This document shows, piece by piece, positions 1 to 6,427 of a stretch of 22,426 nt of DNA; the stretch's first letter is position 1, and each line of letters begins with the position of its first letter. This DNA is from JBBDSH01 sp040905045. Lineage in GTDB: Bacteria > Pseudomonadota > Gammaproteobacteria > Eutrophobiales > Eutrophobiaceae. Below the pieces are notes generated by a model, which saw nothing but the letters and a program-made list of their open reading frames with translations, did not search any database and was not told where the DNA came from. The translations under genes were made by a program, and so were the position numbers. The stretch spans positions 1-22,426 of the forward strand of contig JBBDSH010000078.1 in the NCBI GenBank assembly GCA_040905045.1, in the 5' to 3' direction.

Positions 1-449
1 GTCAGCCGGACACGGATCGCATCTGGACCCATGAACACGGCCCCCAGGGCGGTGATGAGGTTAATATCATCCGCGTCGGCGGCAATTACGGCTGGCCCGT
101 GATCACCTACGGCAAGAACTACGGTATCGGCACGTCCATCGGCGAGGGAACACACAAGAAAGGCATGGAGCAACCGGTGCATTACTGGGATCCGTCCATC
201 GCGCCTTCCGGCATGGCATTTTATACCGGCACCGAATTCCCGCAATGGCAGGGCGATCTGTTTGTCGGTTCACTTAAATTCGGGCAATTGGTGCGACTGG
301 AAATCCGGGACGATTCCGTCGTGCGGGAGGAACGGTTCGATGGTTTAACCCGAGTTCGTGATGTTCGGAAGGGACCGGACGGTGCCCTGTATCTGTTGAC
401 CGATGAACGCAACGGCCGATTATTGCGGTTAGTGAAACGTAAGGAGTAA
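1..449 (+). CDS. PQQ-dependent sugar dehydrogenase, C-terminal part (5' truncated)
   Basis: The reading frame is open from the first base of the window (first whole codon at 3) to TAA at 447-449, giving about 148 residues. It begins QPDTDRIWTHEHGPQGGDEVN. The HGPQGGDEVN block, the following GGNYGWPVITYG, and a late GDLFVGSLKFGQLVRLEI strand are typical of the C-terminal half of soluble aldose sugar dehydrogenases of the YliI / glucose-sorbosone dehydrogenase family. These are six-bladed beta-propellers, usually periplasmic, that oxidise sugars with PQQ as cofactor. The N-terminal half, including any signal peptide, lies outside the window, so export cannot be checked. The last codons (K-E-stop) are part of a 7-nt repeat array (TAAGGAG TAAGGAA at 440-453), so the repeat supplies the C-terminus and stop codon. 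Family assignment is firm; the substrate is unknown. Confidence 0.88.
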   Translation, partial: QPDTDRIWTHEHGPQGGDEVNIIRVGGNYGWPVITYGKNYGIGTSIGEGTHKKGMEQPVHYWDPSIAPSGMAFYTGTEFPQWQGDLFVGSLKFGQLVRLEIRDDSVVREERFDGLTRVRDVRKGPDGALYLLTDERNGRLLRLVKRKE

Positions 450-525
450 GGAACTGGGAACCAGGGGTTGGGGATTAGCTGGGGCTCGGTGTTGCATGCA
501 AATCCCTAATCCCCATCTCCCAGCC
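440..525. repeat. Heptamer repeat array with inverted partner between convergent genes
   Basis: Left arm in 7-nt steps from 440: TAAGGAG, TAAGGAA, CTGGGAA, CCAGGGG, TTGGGGA, TTAGCTG. The right arm at about 500-525 is the inverse type (ATCCCTA, ATCCCCA, TCTCCCA). TGGGGATTAG in the left arm pairs exactly with CTAATCCCCA in the right arm, and a 10-bp palindrome TTGCATGCAA lies at 492-501 between them. The array covers the stop codon of the first gene and ends about 10 nt before the stop of the convergent esterase gene. It might act as a two-way terminator, but there is no clear T run. Confidence 0.7.
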
Positions 526-534
526 ACCGGCAAT

Positions 535-1152
535 TCAGACCGCGCCGGCGTCACTGAGCATGGCATAAATATCTTCGGCCATGCGGCGATAACCGTCCGC
601 GTTGGGGTGAACGGTGTCTGATTTAAGCGACTTGTCGCCGAGGATATCCGCGATGAGATCCTCAATGAAGATTACGCCCGTGGCCTCCGCAATCTCGTTG
701 TAGATATCCGCAGACGAGAGGAATAATCCGGGTTCGGGAACACCCAGCATGATCACAGGGATGCCGCGCTCATCGGCATGCCGGATCATGGCGCGGACAT
801 TATCAGCCATTTCATTTATGTCTTTTTTGCGCAGGATATCGTTGCCGCCGTGACACAGTATCAATAAATCCGGGCGGTGTTGGTCCAGCAGACCGGGCAG
901 GCGCTTGAGCCCCTGTTCCGAGATTTCCCCCGAAACGCCGGCATTAACGACTTTTCTGCCGATTAGATTTTCAAGCGCGGCCGGGTAGCTTCGGTTTTTG
1001 TCGACGCCGTTGCCGTGGGTCAGGCTGTCGCCGAAGGCGAGGATGACGGCGTCTTCAGGCAGGGGAGCAAGTTCCGGTGAGTCCCCGCAGCCTGAAAGCA
1101 GCAGTGCAATGACAAGAACCGGGATGTTTCGGTACAGGTTTACAGGCTTCAT
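535..1152 (-). CDS. GDSL-type esterase lipoprotein (TesA-like)
   Basis: This 205-residue protein begins with a lipoprotein signal peptide: a hydrophobic run at residues 10-19 and the lipobox LSGC with Cys22, so it is probably lipid-anchored in the envelope. The SGNH/GDSL hydrolase blocks are all visible: FGDSLTHG with nucleophile Ser43, NAGVSGE with Gly72, GGND with Asn104, and DTVH with Asp179 and His182 completing the triad. The family (TesA, arylesterase, lysophospholipase L1) hydrolyses short acyl esters, thioesters or lysophospholipids; the sequence does not say which. The length is normal. No clear Shine-Dalgarno sequence precedes the ATG. It is divergent from the SDR-like gene at 1295, and their promoters must share the 142-bp gap. 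Upstream of this ATG a TAATAC sequence could be a -10 box, but the match is weak. Confidence 0.9.
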   Translation of the reverse strand: MKPVNLYRNIPVLVIALLLSGCGDSPELAPLPEDAVILAFGDSLTHGNGVDKNRSYPAALENLIGRKVVNAGVSGEISEQGLKRLPGLLDQHRPDLLILCHGGNDILRKKDINEMADNVRAMIRHADERGIPVIMLGVPEPGLFLSSADIYNEIAEATGVIFIEDLIADILGDKSLKSDTVHPNADGYRRMAEDIYAMLSDAGAV

Positions 1153-1294
1153 ATGTATTACTTAATCACACTGCGCCGGGCCGGGCAAGCTGCAAAAAAA
1201 CATCGTGTTCCTGCCGCGTCCGGCGGTAACACGGTCCTGCTTGATCTGCCGCTTGCAGCAACGCACACTGGAATAAAAACCGGGTGAGAAAATC

Positions 1295-1924
1295 ATGAAA
1301 ACACTGGTAATCGGCGCCCATGGCAAGATTGGCCGGCGGCTGATCGGCAAGCTGGACAAGGCCGGCATGCCGGTACGGGCCATGATACGGAATGAAGATC
1401 AGCGACCGGAACTGGATGCGCCGGGTGCGGATGTGGTGCCGGGCGATCTCGAGGGAGAGTTCGAGAATGCGCTGGCAGGCTGTGATGCCGTGGTTTTCAC
1501 CGCCGGCTCGGGCGGCCATACCGGTCCCGACAAAACATTCCTGGTGGATCTCTGGGGCGCGATCAAGACCATCCGCGCCTGTGAACGCTTGGGTATCCGG
1601 CGCTATATCATGATCAGTGCCCGCAACGCCGCCGATCCCGACAGCGGCCCTGCCTCCCGCAAGCCGTATCTCATTGCCAAGCATCTGGCCGATGAAGAAC
1701 TTATGCGCAGTTCCCTGGATTACACCATCCTGCGTCCGGGAAGGCTGACCGACGATCCGGGCACGGGCCATATCCGTACCAGCAGGCCCGATGAGGAGAA
1801 CCAGCTTATCTCCCGCGACGATGTAGCCGACGCCGTTGCCTTCTGCCTGCAGAATGACGCCACCATCGGTAAAACAACCCAGCTCTATCAGGGCGATACG
1901 CCAATCGCAAAAGCACTGGAATAG
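1295..1924 (+). CDS. NAD(P)-binding atypical SDR-family protein (NmrA/YhfK-like)
   Basis: The 209-residue protein opens with a Rossmann nucleotide-binding motif, G7-x-x-G10-x-x-G13 (TLVIGAHGKIG). It keeps a YxxxK pair (Tyr125, Lys129) and a serine at 108 in the position expected for an SDR active site, followed by the DYTILRPGRL segment common in atypical SDR proteins such as Bacillus YhfK. Such proteins are cytosolic oxidoreductases or NAD(P)H sensors; no substrate can be assigned. A GGTGA sequence about 8 nt before the ATG is a fair ribosome-binding site. The stop codon is followed after one base by a perfect 25-bp inverted repeat. The next gene, 67 nt downstream on the same strand, is unrelated in function, so an operon is possible but not shown. 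Confidence 0.85.
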   Translation: MKTLVIGAHGKIGRRLIGKLDKAGMPVRAMIRNEDQRPELDAPGADVVPGDLEGEFENALAGCDAVVFTAGSGGHTGPDKTFLVDLWGAIKTIRACERLGIRRYIMISARNAADPDSGPASRKPYLIAKHLADEELMRSSLDYTILRPGRLTDDPGTGHIRTSRPDEENQLISRDDVADAVAFCLQNDATIGKTTQLYQGDTPIAKALE

Positions 1925-1925
1925 A

Positions 1926-1980
1926 TTAGCCACAGAGAGCCTGCCCCGGATCATGTCCGGGGCAGGCTCTCTGTGGCTAA
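1926..1980. repeat. Perfect 25-bp inverted repeat with 5-nt loop
   Basis: Arms at 1926-1950 and 1956-1980 are exact reverse complements, with loop TCATG. The outer part reads TTAGCCACAGAGAGCC, which resembles a dispersed intergenic repeat type seen in many environmental bacteria (from memory). It begins one base after the stop codon at 1922-1924. It would form a very stable RNA hairpin and could stop transcription, but neither side has a T run. Confidence 0.9.
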
Positions 1981-1991
1981 AATAATTAAAA

Positions 1992-2705
1992 ATGTTTAAA
2001 GAGCTTGATTATAAAGAGACGCCCATGGGCGAACTGGTGCTGCGGCGCCGTTCGGAACCGAAGCTCGGCGGCGAAGTGGTTTACGAGGTCAAGCTGGGCG
2101 ATGATTTTCTCATGTCCAGCCTTTTCACCGAGGGAGAGATTGCACTGGCCAGGCTCGGTCTCTCGGGATTAACGGAACAACCTCTGGATATCGTCGTCGG
2201 CGGCCTGGGCCTGGGCTATACGGCGGCAACGGCACTGCAGTATCCGATGCTGCGCAGCATGCTGGTCATAGAAACCATGCCGGAAGTGATCGACTGGCAC
2301 CGGCGCGGACTGGTGCCCATGGGTAAAGCTCTGACGGAGGATCCACGCTGCCGGTTTATACAGGGAGATTTTTTCAACATGGCCGGTATGGATGGTGCGG
2401 GCTTCGACCCGGATACGCCCGGGCGCCGTTTCCACGCTGTATTGCTGGACATCGATCACGCCCCGGATCACGTGCTGCATCCGGATCACGCCGGCTTCTA
2501 TGAGCCCGCCGGTCTGCGGCGCCTGACGCGGTGGCTGCATACGGATGGTGTTTTCGCCCTGTGGTCCAACAATCCGCCGGATGAAGCCTTTCTGCGAAGG
2601 CTGGGCGAGTCGTTCGCCCGGGTCTCGGCGGAAATCGTTCAATTCCCCAATCCCTATACCGGCGAGGAATCGAGCAATACTATCTACGTGGCACGGACTA
2701 AATAG
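1992..2705 (+). CDS. Spermidine-synthase-like, methyltransferase-fold protein
   Basis: This 237-residue protein matches the family often labelled spermidine synthase. It has a nucleotide-binding glycine loop VVGGLGLGYTA at residues 68-78, an acidic residue after the second strand (VIE, Glu94), QGDFF with Asp126, and LLDIDHAP around Asp153. Real polyamine aminopropyltransferases carry GGGDG in the first loop and a DSTDP-like active-site segment. Here both differ, so a true spermidine synthase activity is doubtful; it could be a small-molecule methyltransferase or another aminopropyltransferase relative. No Shine-Dalgarno sequence is seen before the ATG at 1992, which follows an AT-rich stretch right after the 25-bp palindrome. 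The start is kept because the KELDYKETPMGEL opening looks like the conserved N-terminus of this family. The stop runs directly into a short repeat also found after serA. Confidence 0.75.
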   Translation: MFKELDYKETPMGELVLRRRSEPKLGGEVVYEVKLGDDFLMSSLFTEGEIALARLGLSGLTEQPLDIVVGGLGLGYTAATALQYPMLRSMLVIETMPEVIDWHRRGLVPMGKALTEDPRCRFIQGDFFNMAGMDGAGFDPDTPGRRFHAVLLDIDHAPDHVLHPDHAGFYEPAGLRRLTRWLHTDGVFALWSNNPPDEAFLRRLGESFARVSAEIVQFPNPYTGEESSNTIYVARTK

Positions 2706-2738
2706 ATGTTCCGAATTCCAGTGCAGTTGTCGTTGAAA
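2705..2738 (+). repeat. Short intergenic element, copy 1 of 2
   Basis: GATGTTCCGAATTCC at 2705-2719, then 4 variable bases, then CAGTTG at 2724-2729. The same arrangement with the same spacing recurs at 22328-22352. This copy begins on the last base of a stop codon; the other begins 4 bases after one. I saw no further copy in the window. Confidence 0.6.
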
Positions 2739-2836
2739 TAATGAGGCCGGCAACAGCATGCATACGCGTACAAAGTTAATTCATAAGGAAGCCTTTTTAT
2801 GTTGAATGAGTTCACTGTATGGCATATGTGGTCCTG

Positions 2837-2871
2837 GGTCAGCCGGAACGGCGAATCAGCCCCGGCTGACC
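2837..2871 (-). terminator. Hairpin downstream of the outer-membrane protein gene
   Basis: GGTCAGCCGG (2837-2846) and CCGGCTGACC (2862-2871) form a perfect 10-bp stem around a 15-nt loop. It lies 12 nt past the stop of the minus-strand gene ending at 2884. No U run follows on that strand, so factor-independent termination is uncertain. Confidence 0.4.
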
Positions 2872-2883
2872 ATACGGTTGTAC

Positions 2884-3978
2884 TCAGAAGGCGTATTGCC
2901 AGCCGATCTGAATACTCAGATCGGTTTTCATCTGCGGTCCGTTCAGGTTCCTGTACAAAGGCAGACCGGCTTCCAGGGCGATGCGGTGGTTGCGCAACCA
3001 TCCGGACTGGCCGGCAAGATTGAAGCCGAGCAACGCGGTAACGGTATCACCACCGTAGTTGTCCGGATCCGCCGTCTGCACGGGGCCCATGATAAGACTG
3101 TCCATGCCTTCGATTCGGCCTGTTGTTTCCCCCTCGATACGCACCGAAGTACTCAACCAGTCGGTCCAGCGATAACTCACCCAGGAAGTCATCAGGTGCC
3201 GGTCGCCGAGATTGTAGCCTTCGTCATTGGTATCCAGTCGAAAAGTCCCGGCATATTGCGCGCCCCAGCCCCAGCGATCCCGGCGGCCGGCATACACCGC
3301 TCCGGCTTTCAAATCCCAGGTGCCGGAACCCAGCTGCATGGCGTAGGGCAGGCGCACCACGGGCCGTGTATTCATGGGCGTTAGTATCGACCCGGTTTCC
3401 GTAATGGAACCCGTGGGCATGCTGATGCCGGTGTTGATCTGGATCCGGTGTGTATTGTTTTCGTGAATATTGAACATGGCGGTGATACCGGTATCGCCGA
3501 AGCCCCGGCTTCGGGTTTCAAAGGTTCCCAGCGCCGTGGTGCCCGCCGGCCCCATATAGGTGCGATGCGTCATGGCCTTTTCCATATACATGCTCATGGC
3601 CATGAGCGTCAGCCGGTCCGTCGGTGCGTACATAGCGCCGAACATGTGCATATCCATGGTCATTTCCAGGGGCACAACGCGCAGGGTGGGCGGCTGCATG
3701 GGCAAACCGGCAAACCGGTTCGGCACATTCGTGACGATCTCGTCCGGACTGATGGGGGTATCGTCGATACGGTTGCCGTCCATGCGCATATGCCTGAAGC
3801 GATACGAGAGCATCCATTCATCGGCATTATGGGTATGGTCCGCCATGACGCCTACAGGGGCGTGGCTGTCTGCAAAAACCGGTGCCAGTGCGGTATTTTC
3901 GTGGGCGTTGATTGGCAGGGACAGGGTGACGCCGGCAACGGCGACCGCTGTCGTGAGAATACTGGTCATTCTGTTCAT
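2884..3978 (-). CDS. Met/His-rich outer-membrane beta-barrel protein, putative metal-linked transporter
   Basis: This 364-residue protein has a Sec signal peptide (hydrophobic residues 7-23, likely cut after Ala25 in INA-HE). It ends in an aromatic terminal strand (IGWQYAF) with C-terminal Phe, the usual signal for outer-membrane barrel assembly. The body is rich in alternating strand-like segments. The N-terminal third is strikingly rich in methionine and histidine: PVGVMADHTHNADEWMLSYR, then MTMDMHMFGAMYAPTDRLTL. I recognise this as the family usually labelled transporter (sometimes wrongly alpha-amylase), often seen beside copper genes; the precise function is not established. It lies 94 bp downstream of the DUF2946 gene on the same strand, probably in one operon. 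GGGAT about 10 nt before the ATG is a possible ribosome-binding site. Outer-membrane placement is well supported; metal handling is inferred from composition and neighbour. Confidence 0.75.
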   Translation of the reverse strand: MNRMTSILTTAVAVAGVTLSLPINAHENTALAPVFADSHAPVGVMADHTHNADEWMLSYRFRHMRMDGNRIDDTPISPDEIVTNVPNRFAGLPMQPPTLRVVPLEMTMDMHMFGAMYAPTDRLTLMAMSMYMEKAMTHRTYMGPAGTTALGTFETRSRGFGDTGITAMFNIHENNTHRIQINTGISMPTGSITETGSILTPMNTRPVVRLPYAMQLGSGTWDLKAGAVYAGRRDRWGWGAQYAGTFRLDTNDEGYNLGDRHLMTSWVSYRWTDWLSTSVRIEGETTGRIEGMDSLIMGPVQTADPDNYGGDTVTALLGFNLAGQSGWLRNHRIALEAGLPLYRNLNGPQMKTDLSIQIGWQYAF

Positions 3979-4072
3979 TTGTTTTCATCCCGCTTGGATC
4001 GAATTGTTGGATACGCGTGCACGGCCGTCGCCTGCACTTCCGGGGCGGCAATACACGTAAGTAATATTCAGA

Positions 4073-4480
4073 TCAGGCCGGGAAGGGCGGAGCGCGGATA
4101 CTGCGGGAGATGAAACCGGGTTGAAGTGCAGGCTGTGAATCGTATTCGGCGCGGAGGGTGATTACCGTCGGTACGGACGGCACAGGAATTACATCGAGTG
4201 TAACAAAACCAAGGCCGCTGGTGGACCAGTAACTGCAGGTGGGGCTGATACTGAATCCGGCATCCTCATCGTCATGATGTCCGTGATGTGAATGTTTGTC
4301 CGCCGGCTCCACGGCAAGGCTGACAGGCCCGTCGCAGAAAATAATACCGAGACCACCGGCCGGAGAAAAGGCCAGCATGTAACCGGGGGCAATGAAGGTG
4401 CGCAATACCAGCGCCAGTATCAACAGGCGGGCCAGGGGGATACGGGGTGTACTGCGGCGACCGTACATACCGGTAATCAT
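4073..4480 (-). CDS. DUF2946-type small His-rich membrane or exported protein
   Basis: The 135-residue protein has a single hydrophobic helix at about residues 14-38 (LARLLILALVLRTFIAPGYM) that could be an anchor or uncleaved signal. It is followed by Cys49, a histidine cluster (KHSHHGHHDDED, residues 62-73) and Cys82 in CSYW, and ends with an RAPP motif at 129-132. This layout (N-terminal helix, APGYML, His/Cys middle, terminal RAPP) is that of DUF2946, whose members are often found in copper-related clusters; their biochemical role is unknown. The ATG at 4480 has an in-frame stop two codons upstream and no Shine-Dalgarno sequence. A second ATG at codon 5 is an alternative start. It is followed by the Met/His-rich outer-membrane gene and is divergent from the TPR gene at 4699. 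Confidence 0.7.
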   Translation of the reverse strand: MITGMYGRRSTPRIPLARLLILALVLRTFIAPGYMLAFSPAGGLGIIFCDGPVSLAVEPADKHSHHGHHDDEDAGFSISPTCSYWSTSGLGFVTLDVIPVPSVPTVITLRAEYDSQPALQPGFISRSIRAPPFPA

Positions 4481-4698
4481 AAACTATTTCATTAATGATC
4501 GCCGGGGAATAACAGAGTCTTGATACACGGGCAGAATGATATGTTGTGGTGGTGGCAGTCATCACCTGACGATTCGGGACACGCACAAATATACAAGATA
4601 TTTCAACGAGTTGGGTCTCAGCCAACATCTGTATGAAACTGATCTATACTATAAATGGGTGTTTTACAGCCAGGACAGGCACTGGCAGGAGGGATCAA

Positions 4699-5286
4699 AT
4701 GCGATCAACCACCACTCTATTAGTAGTTGCTGCGGGTTGTGTTTATTTCAGCGTCCCTGTCTTCGCGACCCAGGCGGTTACCATCTTCAGCAATGACGGC
4801 GATGCCCAGAAGTGTTCCGCCGCCGCGCATACCGCGGCACAGACAAACTTCGCATCACACGACGCTCTGGAGGCCTGTGACCGTGCCCTGGAATACGGTC
4901 ATATGAAAAAGCGGGATCGGGCCGCTACCTACGTCAATCGCGGCATTATCGCAACCGCACTGTCCCGTTTCCAGGAAGCCTTCAGAAATTACCATCAGGC
5001 CATGGGTATCATGCCCGACATGCCGGAGCCGTATATCGGTCGCGGCAATATCTATTTCCTGGCCGGCAAGCTGGATAAATCCATCGCGGACTACAGCCGC
5101 GCCCTGGATCTGGATCTGGGCCGCGAACACGTTGCCTTTCTGAACCGCGGCATGGCGTATGAAAAGTTGAAACAGTACGACGCCGCCGAGGAGGATTATC
5201 GCATGGCGCTGGAGGCAGTACCGGACTGGGAACTTGCACAACAGAAACTGAGTTTCGTGCGTGCCAGGCAGACCGTCAATCCATAG
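4699..5286 (+). CDS. Exported TPR-repeat protein
   Basis: I place the start at ATG 4699 because AGGAGGG at 4687-4693 lies 5 nt before it; an upstream in-frame ATG at 4633 has no such site. The 195-residue product then opens with a good Sec signal peptide (residues 2-23, likely cut after Ala23 in VFA-TQ), so it should be periplasmic. Three tetratricopeptide repeats follow, recognisable as AATYVNRGIIATALSRFQEA, PYIGRGNIYFLAGKLDKSI and AFLNRGMAYEKLKQYDAAEE, each followed by a Y-x-x-A(L/M) helix. TPR domains bind partner proteins; the partner is not evident. TATACT at 4647-4652 may be a -10 box, but no convincing -35 is seen. It is convergent with the Anbu gene, with 99 bp between stop codons and no clear terminator. 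Confidence 0.8.
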   Translation: MRSTTTLLVVAAGCVYFSVPVFATQAVTIFSNDGDAQKCSAAAHTAAQTNFASHDALEACDRALEYGHMKKRDRAATYVNRGIIATALSRFQEAFRNYHQAMGIMPDMPEPYIGRGNIYFLAGKLDKSIADYSRALDLDLGREHVAFLNRGMAYEKLKQYDAAEEDYRMALEAVPDWELAQQKLSFVRARQTVNP

Positions 5287-5385
5287 CGTTTGGAATAAAT
5301 GTCAATGGATGTTGCGGAGCATTGCCGCCGATCAGCAGCAGTGCAGACGAAATATAAAGGAAGAATGAATCTGTAACGCGAATAT

Positions 5386-6153
5386 TCAGGTACTGGATTG
5401 TTCGCCGGCGGCGTCCTCATCGCGGTTATCCCAGTTGGCGCTCCAGGCGATGGGCGGCAGGTTATTGAAGGCGTCCCTGAGTTTTGCATCCCAGGCTTTG
5501 CTCAGCTGCCGCAGATAATCGCTGGATTCATCAAAGCGGTAGTGGCGATTCAGCATGAAACTGTCGGTATGATAAACCATCACCTCGATAGGTGGACCGA
5601 CGGTGATATTGCTGCGCATGGTGGAGTCCATTGAAACAAGGGCACAGAGCGCCGCCGTTTCCAGGCTTGATGATCGGGTTAGTATCCTGTCCAGGATGGG
5701 CTTGCCGTACTTGCTTTCACCGATTTGGAGATAGGGCGTATCGGCGGAAGTCGTTATGTGATTGCCTTGTGGATAGATCAGGAAGCAGTCCGGATTGTTG
5801 CCTGTTATCTGTCCGCCGATTATAAAACTGGCTTCGTAATTGCCGTTGTCATCGGCATGTTTTTTCTGCTGTTTACGGCTAACTTCACCGATGTAATCGG
5901 CGGCATCGTTCATGTGCGTGACCGACATGAGATTGACGGCGGCGGATTTATCAATGTCTTTCCTGATCTGCGTAATAACCGCCTGGGTAGTGGCAAGGTT
6001 GCCCGATGATAATAATATGAACTGCCGTTCGCCGGGTTCGCCGAAGTGATGCATCTTGCTGTAGGTGCTGACATTATCGACGCCGGCGTTTGTCCTGGAG
6101 TCGGAAACGAAGACGAGTCCGGCATCTATGGATATCGCTACGCAATAGGTCAT
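5386..6153 (-). CDS. Anbu-type proteasome-like hydrolase (family T1)
   Basis: I choose ATG 6153 rather than the in-frame TTG seven codons upstream. This gives Met-Thr-Tyr-Cys, and removal of Met exposes the catalytic Thr1 that N-terminal nucleophile hydrolases need. The 255-residue protein then follows the Anbu (ancestral beta subunit) pattern: MTYCVAISIDAGLVFVSDSR, TNAGVDNVSTYSKM, with Asp17 and Lys32 (counted from Thr1) at the proteasome active-site positions. Anbu proteins form cytosolic ring- or helix-like assemblies; their peptidase activity is weak or unproven. They are usually encoded with an ATP-grasp protein, an alpha-E (DUF403) protein and a transglutaminase-like protein, none of which is in this window, so this copy is isolated. 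The charged tail (NRDEDAAGEQSS) looks disordered. No clear ribosome-binding site was found. Confidence 0.88.
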   Translation of the reverse strand: MTYCVAISIDAGLVFVSDSRTNAGVDNVSTYSKMHHFGEPGERQFILLSSGNLATTQAVITQIRKDIDKSAAVNLMSVTHMNDAADYIGEVSRKQQKKHADDNGNYEASFIIGGQITGNNPDCFLIYPQGNHITTSADTPYLQIGESKYGKPILDRILTRSSSLETAALCALVSMDSTMRSNITVGPPIEVMVYHTDSFMLNRHYRFDESSDYLRQLSKAWDAKLRDAFNNLPPIAWSANWDNRDEDAAGEQSST

Positions 6154-6285
6154 TGAAAATTCAACTCGGGCCAAAAATCTGCAAACGACTTTAGTTGCAT
6201 AGTTGTTAAACAGTCAAGTTGTAAATTCCGGAGCGGTGCGCCGACGTGATCCAGGCGTATGGAAATTTCAATAGGAATCATTGAG

Positions 6286-6320
6286 TTAGGGGCCAGGAGT
6301 CAGGAGGCAGGGGTAAGGAA
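6286..6320. repeat. Heptamer repeat array (NNAGGRG type), single arm
   Basis: Five consecutive 7-nt units: TTAGGGG, CCAGGAG, TCAGGAG, GCAGGGG, TAAGGAA. They resemble the TRAGGNG arrays elsewhere in the window with more variation in the first two bases. No inverted partner was found in this gap. It lies upstream of the Anbu gene and downstream of the XdhC-MocA gene, both on the minus strand. Confidence 0.65.
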
Positions 6321-6335
6321 TGTAAAATTTACGTC

Positions 6336-6369
6336 ATGCCGGAAGCGCGTTGTGTGCGCTATCCGGCAT
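6336..6369. terminator. Palindromic hairpin downstream of the XdhC-MocA gene
   Basis: ATGCCGGA-AGCGC (6336-6348) pairs with GCGCT-a-TCCGGCAT (6356-6369): 13 bp with one bulged base and a 7-nt loop. It is 59 nt beyond the minus-strand stop at 6428. The flanks are AT-rich but hold no clean T run directly after the stem, so it may be a terminator or a REP-like palindrome. Confidence 0.45.
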
Positions 6370-6427
6370 CAAGCCAGAGACAAATAAAAACATAAATACT
6401 TGTAAGCGTGTTTTTGTGCGTAATTGT

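Noticed and set aside
2806..4113. Plus-strand open frames opposite the outer-membrane protein gene
   Set aside because: The minus-strand frame has a signal peptide and a barrel C-terminus, while the plus-strand frames are fragmentary and without motifs.
4633..4698. Upstream ATG for the TPR gene
   Set aside because: The ATG at 4699 has AGGAGGG at the right distance and gives a clean signal peptide; the longer form would bury it.
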